This document shows, in pieces, positions 1-10,037 of a stretch of 64,000 nucleotides of DNA. Under the pieces are notes generated by a model that made no database searches, had not been told where the DNA came from, and was given only the letters and a program-made list of their open reading frames with translations. Made by a program: the position numbers and the translations under genes. The stretch spans positions 868,001 to 932,000 of the forward strand of contig NC_089424.1 in assembly GCF_013426205.1 (NCBI RefSeq), given 5' to 3'. Source of the DNA: Metarhizium brunneum (taxonomy: Eukaryota; Ascomycota; Sordariomycetes; Hypocreales; Clavicipitaceae). The stretch's first letter is position 1. Each line of letters opens with the position of its first letter.

Positions 1-227
1 ATGGCGTCCACGGCTAGAGATCCGTAGAAGGAGTCGGCGTAATCGGCGCGAATGATGCGGGACACGTCGACGCTGCTGCCGTCGGGAACTGGCGGTGCGT
101 AGCGGTCGAGGACGACGACGTTGGCGTACTTTCTGTTGGCGGCGAGTTCGTAGGCAAGACTGAGGCCAAAGATTCCGGCGCCGACGATGATGAATGGATT
201 GTCTGGGACGGTTGGTGGGGGCATCAT
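1..227 (-). CDS. FAD-dependent amine oxidase-like protein, N-terminal part (runs off left edge)
   Basis: Only the first 75 or so residues lie in the window; the gene continues beyond base 1. Two adjacent ATG codons (227 and 224) open the frame. The N-terminus has the Rossmann dinucleotide-binding fold of the DAO family: a short hydrophobic strand followed by G-A-G-I-F-G at residues 16-21, then a helix, then a second strand ending in VVVLDRY whose Asp is placed to bind the FAD ribose. The following S-x-D-V-S-R-I-I-R-A-D-Y stretch resembles fungal fructosyl-amine and sarcosine oxidases, which oxidise secondary amines to release H2O2 and are usually peroxisomal. The substrate cannot be decided from this fragment. 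It is divergent from the Zn2Cys6 regulator at 661 with a 433-base shared upstream region. Confidence 0.75.
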   Translation of the reverse strand, partial: MMPPPTVPDNPFIIVGAGIFGLSLAYELAANRKYANVVVLDRYAPPVPDGSSVDVSRIIRADYADSFYGSLAVDA

Positions 228-660
228 GAATGTAATGTCAAGTCACTTGGAATGGGACGAAAGGTTTCAATGTTAGTTGACAGGTCGAGTGGCTGTGCGA
301 AGCATCAATATTTGCCGGGTCTTGTACGTTTGAACAGCAGGTAAGCCAGAGCATTGCCTGTCAGACTTATATGCAAAATATGAGACAAAACAGGTCCCTG
401 TGAATGACCAGGCACAAGATCTGGTTGTTTTCCGTGCTCGAGTCCACTTCCAGCTTCCATATTGTAACAATAGTTCGGAGATGGCAAAACTCCGTGGCCA
501 TTGTCTTACAACCAGCAAAAGTTGAGCAAGAAGTGGGGACGGAGACAGCAAGCTTTCCGTCCCCGCATCGGAATTCAATGTTTCAACGACGTTCTTCTAT
601 TTGCGACTACATCGGCTTGCCCAATACATGGTCACATGGATGCAAGTATTTGATCGGAAA
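228..660. promoter_or_regulatory. Shared upstream region of a divergent oxidase/regulator pair
   Basis: This 433-base stretch separates two genes transcribed away from each other, so it should hold both promoters. No canonical TATA box or clear operator repeat was recognised. Short open frames here have no fungal gene features. Confidence 0.4.
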
Positions 661-2831
661 ATGGACCGACCCCAGTTACCTCCGAGAAAAAGACCCCGAA
701 TTCGGCGCTCGTGTGAGCAATGCAGGCAAGTCATTGTACCGGACCCTGGCACGTTGCCCTTGTCACCCAACTAAGCCGACATGGCAGACACAAGAAGGTC
801 AAGTGCCCAGCGGAGAAACCCTGCTGTTCGTATTGTCGCCGACTTAATCAAAAATGCATCTATCTTCCGCGAACTGCGCCAGATGGAACGGCGCTGGCTG
901 CCCACGGAACTGCCAGGTGAGTGGTTCACGCAAAGTCTTCCTCTTGACTGGGACCAGGCACAACTAGTATAAAACATTGGCTCACTGGGAATACAAGTTT
1001 TACTGGAGAGCGTGAATCTCAAGGCACTAATACAACTCCGCAAGAGTACGAGACTTGGTACGTTTGCCGCACTTGGACCCTTGGGCATGCAAGCATCTCA
1101 TCCGTGGCATCGATAGGCGATCCGACGATCCCGAGCCGTCGGCAGGGGCTCTTGCGCACTTTGTGAAAATCTACCGGGACAGGATATACTTCCAGCCTCT
1201 ACCGTTATTCGATCCGCAGTGTCTCAAAGACCGGCTCCATCTGTTTCCGTACTATCTCCGATGGAGCTTTCTTGCCCTCGCTCTGCACTTTTCAACCCAT
1301 GAATTCTACGCGGGAAACGAATCCGAGGCCACCGCCCTCTACACAACATCTGCGCGTGGTGTGGTCCAGGAACTATCCACCGAGGGCGTCGTCAAGACGG
1401 AAGTCCTGCAGTCCCTGTGTCTGCTGGCGCTGTGCGAAATACTAGGTGAGCCCTCAAGTTCCACCGACAGCACCACCAGTCTATCCGGGCTCAACTAACC
1501 CAAGAATGCCCAGACGGCGAGTACGCCCGCTCGTGGATGACAATGGGCGCCGCTTCTAGACTGGAATCGCTGCGCCTCTCACAATCCCGCCACATGCCCA
1601 GCGCACCCAACAGCGACACAATATCCCGATGCCACTGGAGCATCTTCGTCCTCGAAAACATGTTCACGCCGAGCCTCGTGCTGCCGGCGCGGAAGCCCGG
1701 CCGGCCCAAGTTTCCAAGCAGCCCGGACGCCCCGGCCCCCATGGCATCCCTCACCGTCGCAAGCAGCCACAGCCACTGCCCCGACCTCTCCAGCAACGTG
1801 CAGCAGGACGGGAGCAGCCCCGACCTGGGCATCAACGCCAACAGCCTACAGCTCATCTCCATCTGGGGCGACATCGTGGCGTACCTGCAAGACGTGCGCT
1901 ACGGGCTATCCGACATGCCGTGGTTAAACACGTCTCGCCACGCCAAACTCGAGGTGAGCTTCTACGAGTTCGAAGTGCGCGTCTCGAGCCTGCACATGCT
2001 TCGGCACGCCTCGTTCCCCGATCGCCTAATGGCCGAGATCGACGACAAGCGAGAATACTGGATGCCCTGGCTGACAATGGAGATTCTGCACCACGCCTCC
2101 AAGGCGGCGTTGAACAACCCCTTTGTTCAGCTGTTTGCTCTCCGCGGAAGCAACGCCAAGGCCCAGCCGGGATCCTATCTCCAAAAGACCATCGACCAAG
2201 CTCTCTTCAACTACGAATGGGTAGCTCGCATCGTACAAATGATTCAGGGGGCGTCTTTTGAGCTGTGCGATCCTTTGATAGGGTCGGCCGTCGCGGCAAC
2301 GGCTACTATTCCCTGGATATTCCAGTTCGCGCGCGACGAGACGGTTGCTGTCAAGGCTGGGCAAAATCTAGAATTGTTCGAGACGTTTCTGGACGGCTTG
2401 TCGCTGAGGTGGCCGCACCTCGGGATCAAGGTATGCGTTGGACCCCTGTTGGCCGACGGAATTGGACTGACGTCGATTTATTCTAGCTCCAGACGCTTCG
2501 GGAGCTGAGGAGCCGGAGTCGAAGCGAGGATGAGGGCGGCGCGACAAGTACCACGATACGCTTTCAGCCGGACCTTGTTTGGCGTCTGCTCTGCGCTGGC
2601 TTTCCGCCGGAAATGGGGGCGCCGGATGAGTCGTCGACGACTGGACACGGTCATTCAAATGCTACGCTGCATGTTACTACGCAGTATGTGCATCCGCTGA
2701 TGGATCCTCCGCCGCGCCGGCCGATGGATGACTCCAACATGGAAATCTTTTTTGACGCGTCTTTTGACGGGTTTGATGCGCAGTTCCCAGAGGGCTTTTT
2801 TTCGCAAACTCTGTTGGGGGGGGTGTTTTGA
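661..2831 (+). CDS. Zn2Cys6 transcription factor with fungal-specific middle domain
   Basis: Five exons are inferred: 661-725, 788-916, 1045-1445, 1514-2430 and 2487-2831, giving 618 residues with all phases consistent. Introns 2-4 have GTGAGT, GTGAGC and GTATGC donors; intron 1 (726-787) begins with GC and ends with AG. Joining exons 1 and 2 restores a complete zinc cluster (C-x2-C-x6-C, then the second Cys trio), preceded by a basic stretch RKRPRIRR. No standard splice restores it. Exons 3-4 carry the fungal-specific transcription factor domain, including the motifs FQPLPLF, SLCLLALCEI and the D-G-x-x-A-R-x-W-M-T-x-G helix. The start is ATG 661, the only nearby ATG in frame with the first Cys pair. 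It is presumably a nuclear regulator; its divergent oxidase neighbour is a plausible target. Specific homology is not recognised. Confidence 0.88.
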
Positions 2832-3362
2832 TACATGCTACCAAGATGTACTTGAGCACTATTCTATGGTATAAGAAGACAAGTCTGCCACGGGGCTGGG
2901 ATGACAAAGGTACAAGAAGTGTCAAGTATAGAGTTTTTTGGCCTTGGGTGAGATTCTTTGGTCCTGAAATGATGACGTTGCCGCACATCTCGTGTTACGA
3001 CTGGATGTCGCTGACGCCTGTTTGAAGAATAGTCGGAAGCGGGCTTAAGGAAAGGAACATTGAAGCCCTACATATGTAGTTATAGCTGACCGTGCCGTGG
3101 TCCCCATTTTCCTGTTCGTGGGATGCCAGCTCTTTCCCTGGCCAATTACCCTCGATTTTTTCATGATAATCCTTTTTAGTTCAAAAGTCCCTCTAGATCA
3201 CTGCTATATTACTTCAGGGTGTGCGGACTTGGCTCCAATTAGATGCTCAAGCACGCCGATTTTATTGAATAACTACGTGATATCTATTCGGTCTCTGCAT
3301 TTACACTTGTCATTGAGCCCCAAAAAACCCCACATGTCACCCAATCGAAATGTAAAACTTCG
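2832..3362. other. Intergenic, convergent 3' flanks
   Basis: This lies between the ends of the regulator and of the subtilase pseudogene. I see no coding pattern or repeat in it. Confidence 0.5.
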
Positions 3363-4852
3363 TCAAAGCTTAATTTTATGCTTATATGCAATGGAGAAGT
3401 CGTTCGACAGACTAGTATGCCAATCAGACTCATTGTCCGGGTTGCCAAACAGAGCCAGAGCGTGGAGGGCAAACTGATACCGGCCAGGAGGTGCGTACTG
3501 GCCGGGTGCAAAAGATCCATTCCAGTGGGTAATGTTGATTGTATCACTCTGGCGAGAGAACAAGCTGAATGGGGATCCCGAGAGTTGACCAATGCACTTG
3601 GTGCCAGCAAACTTGGTGACCATTTCATCGAGCACACAAGCCTGACTCAGGTCGGGGCCTGCTTGAGACGTATTCTGGGGTTTGAAATCGGGAGACGACG
3701 AGCAAAGCGTGAGCGGGACCATGTCCAGGCGCAGTTTGGGAGAAGCGAGGGGGAGGTGAATTGCGACGAATACTTTGTCGAGGCTCACCCCAGCATCCTT
3801 TCGCTCAACCGAGTTGGATGGCCCTGGTTTCTGCCCGCTTTGCGGATCGTTGAAGACGAATGCATCGGTACTGGGGTATGTCGATTCTCCATCAGCTCCG
3901 GCAATTTTGAGCACCGGCTTGCCAGGATAAATGCGCCCAGCAGAGCGAAGAGCGCCGGCGAGACAGAGATAGGGGATGCTCAGGCTGGTACTGTCGGTGC
4001 CATTGACAATTACCTAGCTGGACTAGATGGGCAGGCGCTCAAGTTCAAGGCCAGATGGGTCGGTAGCCGTAACTTCAATGGTTTCCGAGGCTCCAGGGCC
4101 GAGAACAAACGAGTCTTTACCAAGCTTGATATCAGCTTTGCCATTAACAGACTCTGCCTTGATAGGATCAGGCTCGAAGAAACTCGGTTAGGCGGTATAC
4201 AGCGTCGTAGCATGCTGGCTAGAGAACTGGTAAGTGACTTGAGACTTGGCCATGTTAGTAATGCAAAGGCTAATAGTCGCAACCCGGTGGTCCGTATCGT
4301 TAAACGATAGGGTAGGAGGGTCTACAATCGTGGTAGTATGAGCGGCATCCCACTCGTTAAAGTAACACCAGTATCGATTATAGCAACCTTGATTCCAGTT
4401 CCCGTGAATCCTTCTTTACGCATCTTGTCTACCTGCGTCATGGCAAGGTGCCAAGCGTCATTCCCAGTATCCCTAGACTGGTGCGGTTCAGAATTCCTTC
4501 CAGTTGGTCGCAGCTGCCCTCCAGCATCACGCTCGAGTTCTGATTTTATCTCAGCATTGGGAGATATATCATAATCCTCCGCCGGGGCCTTTCTATCCAT
4601 GCCACTGGGGACACTGCCGACCGAAAGGCCGTAGAAGAAGCGGGAGTTGAACTTGTCCAACACCTCACCGCCCGCTTGTTTGATATTGTTGGCGAGTTTT
4701 TCAACCTCGTGGCTGTTTTTGCATTCGATTATGAAGGAGCCTGTAGCTGTCTTGCCATCATTATTGCTAGAGATGGGAGCCATTGCTTCCGGGATCGAGG
4801 AGATATCCGAGGCGGCAAGCCACACGAGCGCGGGTATCCAGGGACGAACCAT
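3363..4852 (-). pseudogene. Subtilisin-like serine protease (S8), catalytic core deleted
   Basis: The gene starts well: ATG at 4852, a hydrophobic signal peptide, an I9-type propeptide region and the catalytic-Asp motif VAIIDTGV near residue 155. Within about ten residues of this Asp the sequence jumps to PPTLSFNDT, the start of the Fn3-like domain that normally follows the catalytic domain in large fungal subtilases. The His box, oxyanion Asn and GTSMA Ser box are therefore missing, which implies a deletion of roughly 300 codons. The Fn3-like part is readable but contains in-frame stops (one TAA, two TAG), with a frame change from the 5' part. It then continues open from about 3914 to the TAA at 3363 as the C-terminal region with N-glycosylation sites. 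The deletion and several stops rule out an active protease. The intact ancestor would have been secreted. Confidence 0.85.
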
Positions 4853-6173
4853 GGCTGCCAATTATTATTCCATTAGTTGATTGACGATTTTACGCTGGGA
4901 GAAACGGTTGATCCAAGTTGGATGAAGAAATTGCGTAGGAGGACCTTGTAGGAAAATAGGCAAGTCCAGAGAATCTTGGTAATCTATTATCTTGACGAAA
5001 GGTCAGTTGCATCATTTGAGTTGAGAGACAACGCTTCGACTACTCGACCTTTTACGCACGTCTACATGGGCCACAGTAATATTGTATTCAACAATGCTCG
5101 GCTCCTATCTGGTACCCGGTTACCGTTGTCCCACTTGCCGAGCTACTCATGACGTTAAAGTCAAAATGACTCGAACTCGTAAGATAAATGCTCGTGGCTG
5201 GGCAATCTCGCTTGCTACCCTGTCTAAGCTACGACTTGCTATCATTTATAATCTAACCCTGTAAGTTTAGCTACTAGTTGCTATTAATAGAGTTTGCAAG
5301 GCTTGGGGGCTTTAATAAGATATCGTCTAAAAATTAGTAATATGCTATTTGGAGTAAAAGATAATAAAAATAGTATATTTTATGTAAAAAAAATCAATAT
5401 CTTACACCCTAGTTAATAGCTTATATATTATTATAAGGCATGTTATAATCGAGCTTTACTCGGCTAATAGAAGCGAGATTAAAAGCCCTTTATAAATAGC
5501 CCACACAAATAGCTATAATAATTCAGAATTCATTATTATTAATCTCTTTTTATTTGTAAGGTTTTTTTTTACCCGCACGTACCACTTAATAGCTATTAAG
5601 GTATAACCTTATACGTGCCTCGCAGCTAGCCTTACCTATTAATATCACAAATAGTTCAACTTTCAGGGGTTATATTATACACTTAACAAATAATTTCACC
5701 CTTTAGATCATGCTATAGAAATATCCTGATTATCGCATGATAGAGCATAAATATAGCTCGGCTACATAGCTCCGCCTAATTATTACTCGTTTAGCTTTGG
5801 TTTTCCCCTCTTATTATTATCACGCTCTTAGTTAGCTTGCCAGACATGTATTCCAGATCGCAAGTCTCGTCAAATATTGAATTTTAACCTTGAATTTAAT
5901 TTTTAAATACTTTTGTGTATTTATCATGTTCTCAAGTTATTTGCTACCCGAAGTTGAAATAAGTCTGACAAGGCCACAAGTATAAACAGAATTGGGAATT
6001 TCTAGTTGCTAATAGCGCAAATTATTCCAGCAACGATTACAACTGCACTACAAATTCCAACGCGGCTCACAGGTCCCTGTTGAATCCTAAGAAAATATAA
6101 ACAATCGTTTTAGTTTACAGTGAGCCAGGATTCCCCATTTTCTAATAGTGTAACCATTCATCAATGTGACTTG
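4853..6173. other. Intergenic with AT-rich segment
   Basis: The first about 400 bases are ordinary upstream sequence of the broken protease. From about 5270 the composition turns AT-rich (separate entry). No gene was seen. Confidence 0.5.
5270..5990. repeat. AT-rich, TpA-rich relic, probably an old RIP-mutated repeat
   Basis: This stretch is clearly richer in A and T than its flanks, with many TATTA, TAATA and TTATAA words and few CpA or TpG. It resembles, more weakly, the RIP block at 53-63 kb. No terminal repeats or coding remnant could be recognised, so its origin is inferred from composition only. Confidence 0.45.
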
Positions 6174-6343
6174 TGTGACAAGCGCTAAAGGCTTAGAGCA
6201 ATAACTCAATTCATCTAATAACAATCTTTGGTAGTAAAGGTCCTTGGTTTTCCATAAAGCCTAGTTGACCAAAGAGCTCTTTGAATACACGAACTCGGTG
6301 AGGCTCTTTGCCTTAGGCCCTGCAATCGTAGCCCTCGTGTAAC
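6174..6343 (-). mobile_element. MITE-like element, copy A
   Basis: About 170 bases align, in opposite orientation, with the element at 10284-10460. Shared blocks include TGTGACAAG at one end, AACTCAATTCAT, TCTTTGGTA, AAAGGTCCTTGGTTTTCC and the AGCCCTCGTGT end. The ends are degenerate inverted repeats of one another. There is no coding capacity. Confidence 0.75.
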
Positions 6344-7519
6344 CGTGTGATAACTTGCACGCACGGATGGAGAAACTGTAAGCATGGTGGTGGGATGCCT
6401 AGTTGTCATGTTGGCTACGGGCAGAGCGGACGAACAAGTTGTGTGCCGTCATAGCCGATACATGACCCGTCATGCCTCTGAAGCTGAAATCAGATTGGCC
6501 ACAAATACTGCACTGATAGCGACCAAGGTGCTTCAGAGTGGTGAGTCACATCATGAATCTTACATGTCTTTGTCCTTCGTTCTAATTCCGGAGCACAATT
6601 TGCTGGGCTTTCCCAGGCAGCCGTTTCGAACTGCAAAAGACGCACCAACTAACCGTTGCCGGATTTGGTTTGCAAGTCAGCCTTGTCCGGAAAAAGGTAT
6701 ACAGCCTGGTTTCTCAGGAATTGAACAATGCAGGTATGCATGTCCCTGCATGGGTCAAGACGGTGCAAGTGCAGTCAGTAAACCAACAGCATGAAAATTA
6801 AACCAACGACATTGCCAAGCCGTTGGGTCTGTTCAGTAGTTTTTTGAAATTCACTCTCACCCATCCATCCGTGGTGTTCTACTGCAACGGTAATTGGCTA
6901 CGGAACTAGCTCTTGTCATACATTTCCTCGGAGACAAGGCGAGGGACACAATAACAGCATGGAACTGAAAGAACGTACATGCACATATGTAGAATAACAC
7001 GGGCCAAGAAGCTGGTCGTATGATCATCGAAGGGGTCGTCTGTCACGTTTTTCCGCGGGAATGCGTCAACTACCTAACAGTCCGGATGTCTACCAACGAC
7101 CATAGCGTTGTCAGCATTTACACCCAAGTGCGTCATGTCCTTTGTATATGTCGTCCATTGGGTGACGGGCACACCACCAGACTTCACTGCATAATTTTTC
7201 TCGGGGAAGTGCATCATGGGCGGTGGCATGTCGGCCGTTCTTGCCTTGGTCAAGGGGCTGTTCGAGCACGGCCTCATCCAGGTGCCAACAACAAAATCAG
7301 GCAGGTTTCATAGGACGCAGCTGATCAATTTGTCCCGGCATGGTATCAGGTGAGCTCAATACGTATAATTACTGTTCATCACCCGAGATACACAGCGAAT
7401 TTCTCCAAATTGGCTTTTGGTGCTGTTATTTAAGACGCAAATCCATTTCATGCTTCTGAACCGGCTTCGTTAATACTAGTCACAGAAACCCAATATCACC
7501 AGATTCTTGGAACGAAAAC
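6344..7519. other. Intergenic; one weak open frame
   Basis: No convincing gene. A minus-strand frame of about 67 codons at 7074-7277 has somewhat protein-like composition but no recognisable motif, start context or splice partner. It may be a gene fragment. Confidence 0.35.
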
Positions 7520-8218
7520 ATGAATATGTATGTTCTTCTACTTCACGAAACTTACTAGTCATTAATCAACAACAGAGCAGCATATAATCCCGAAGACTAC
7601 AGCTCGCTTCCTTCCCTCAGCGCAGCGTTCCAGCAGCTCCAACATAAAGGGGGAGAAAGCATTATTACGGGGCCTATTCGCGATATCTTTCTTAGCCATG
7701 GTGCTCAGGATGCGTATGGCATTGCCCTGTTGCACAAGCATTTTGACATCCGGCCAACAGATCGTCTTGTGGATATCCAGAATGTATCATCCCCTTGGGA
7801 GACAGGTGGCGATATCGAACCTGTCTTAAAGAAATATCATGGTGTTATAATGCCCCGGTCACTGAGATTCTCCAATGGGATGTTGAAGCCTTATGAATTC
7901 GACTTCGTGGAGGAGGAAAGATCAATGAATATGGACGAAAACTTCCTGGAAAAGCTACTACAGTTCCTCCAACATAGTGAACTAGATCAAGTCTTGGGTC
8001 TAAGGGTACTGGATTCGCGCGACCCAGGCGCATCCATTGAAGTTACAGAACGCAACTCAAACATAATGATACCTCTAGGGGCTATCGACGAGGCAAATGT
8101 TATCCCTGCAATGTGGGATTTTGGCCCGGAGGAGGATCAGAGATGCCATTGCAGCGAATATTGCTATACGGATAACAAAGGCAAGCACTCTGGCCAAGGT
8201 AACCATGGATGTGGCTAA
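7520..8218 (+). CDS. Uncharacterised fungal protein, 216 aa
   Basis: Exon 1 is only 8 bases (7520-7527, ATG AAT AT). The intron 7528-7575 has a GTATGT donor, a TTAATC branch-like site and a CAACAG acceptor, and exon 2 runs 7576-8218. Joining them gives a continuous 216-residue frame starting MNIAAYNPEDY. The protein is soluble, with no signal peptide or membrane segment. It has an acidic middle and a short Cys/His-rich tail (CHCSEYC). I do not recognise the family. Start choice rests on the splice join, since the open frame in exon 2 has no suitably placed ATG before residue 60 or so. The acetyltransferase gene follows on the same strand 336 bases downstream. Confidence 0.6.
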
Positions 8219-8554
8219 GATTACAGTCTAAAAGGACAGGGACTTTCCGGCGATCCCCTTCTGGCCTTGTCTTGTAGCTTATTATTTCTTACAGCCTCTC
8301 CTTGTCTTTCTTGATTAGCTATACGCAGAAGAGACCCTCGATGCTGGTTTTCCCACCGGGTTTTCCCAGCTTCTTTATGCAAATGCAGAGGGATTTATTA
8401 AACGAGATATCAACCTGTTAGATCCGCAAGTGAAAACTGATTCGCTCCGCTAGTCCCTGCCCCACTATTCTTGACCCTGTGAACCTTTTTTTTTCCGTCT
8501 CATTTTCTTTCTTAGCAACTTGACACTACAGTGGCTTTGTCGATCCATCTTACT

Positions 8555-9306
8555 ATGACTGGAACCATTTCTGAAATAAGCGTGGCTGATGCGGAGCGCA
8601 TTATACGAGAAGTCGATTATCCCGCCACGCAAGATGGTCCCTTGTTCCGCCTAACATTCCCTTCACATGCAACCACAACAGAAGCTCAGCAAAATGAAAT
8701 AATTCAATGGTACACTGAGGGCCTAAAAAATGCCTTGAAATGTAAGACATATAAACTTATCCAGATATGTGCATTGGATGGAACACCGCTGGGTTTCTGT
8801 GGGTGGACTATGGAACAACGACGACAACAGCAGCAACAGCAACAGCGAATGCCGACGAATACAAGTCCAGCACAGCTTGGCAGAAAACCACCCTCCCTTC
8901 TCGAAGTTTTAGATTTCCCAGCATGGGTCAGCGTCTCAAATGCTTTAAGAAGTGAGCGAGAAAGAATTCTAAGCAGGTTGGATCATGTTTGTCGTAAGTG
9001 AACGTATATCTATCGTCTTCGTTCACGTGCCAATGCATTATTAACCCGTTTACATTCTCGTTAGGTTTAACGTTTATGGCAGTACATCCGCATCATCAAC
9101 GTCATGGCCTTGGCTCCGCACTAATGAAGAGGGTCTGTGATGATATAGATGAACTGGGATGGCCTGCTTTCGTCATGGCTTCGCCGGCTGGTGTTAGGTT
9201 ATATGCAAAATTTGGATTCGATGTTGTCGGCAAGGTAGAAACGTGCCAAGGTACACTGACAAGCATGTTTCGACAGCCTCGGGTCCTCCAACACGCTCTA
9301 TCCTAA
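8555..9306 (+). CDS. GNAT-family N-acetyltransferase, 226 aa
   Basis: Two exons, 8555-8993 and 9065-9306, are joined across a 71-base intron (GTAAGT donor, TTATTAAC branch region, GTTAG acceptor). The second exon carries acetyl-CoA-binding motif A, L-T-F-M-A-V-H-P-x-x-Q-R-H-G-L-G-S-A-L-M. It ends with the YAKFGFDVVG strand typical of the GNAT fold. The first exon contains a G-F-C-G-W-T strand followed by a glutamine-rich insertion (eight consecutive Q within residues 88-100), so the spacing between these core strands is longer than usual. It probably transfers an acetyl group from acetyl-CoA to a small amine or protein N-terminus; the substrate is unknown. ATG 8555 is the first ATG in frame. 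No signal peptide, so cytosolic. Confidence 0.85.
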
Positions 9307-10037
9307 ACCATCCTGGAGCTTGCCACCTAACCGTCTCGCAGAGACTCTTTTTTTGTTCGAGATGGAAGGGTGTCTCATACAACCTCAAGCGACAGGCCGC
9401 GTTGAGGCCATCAACTGCAATGTATATAAATCTCTCGATGAGTACCTCGAGCATTTCTCTGTGTATTTACAAGAGGCGACCTAATCCCTTAGATAGATAC
9501 ATACAACTGAAAACTAGTCCACTGATTCATGGGGCCTATAACTGCTAAACTCTGACATTTTAGCAGACACAGAGTGGGCACGTAGCATCATAAGCCGAGC
9601 AGGAGCGCTACTAACAGATGTGCGCTTCAAAGTATTAGGAACTGAACCACCGGCGACAGTGCTGAGGGCCGTATCAGTACATGTACCTATGGGAACGGTA
9701 CCGACACCTCAACTCCAATCAATCCGGACTACTAGTACGTATATTATGGCTCTATAACATAACCCTAACCCTTACCGCATCTCTGCCCCAGTTCATCTTG
9801 TCGTCTCCAGAAGAAAACACTGGGGAAACCCACAATAACGGCCCGGTGCCGGGACAAGGGCCGGGCTCGGGTTCATGTCAACGGCCGAGGCGGCGGCGTC
9901 TGCGGCCCATGTGCCCGGACTCCAACTTCCTAATGAGCCGTTGTGCAACTTGCAACTTCTTCCTTTCCGCATCCCGTGTCTAGGGCCACTGAAATAGCGT
10001 CGGAATATGCACCCCTTGGCCCCTACAGATATTGCCA
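9307..10037. other. Intergenic
   Basis: A GC-rich patch near 9840-9920 gives open frames on both strands, but none shows protein-like features. It is presumably the former promoter of the broken regulator downstream. Confidence 0.4.
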
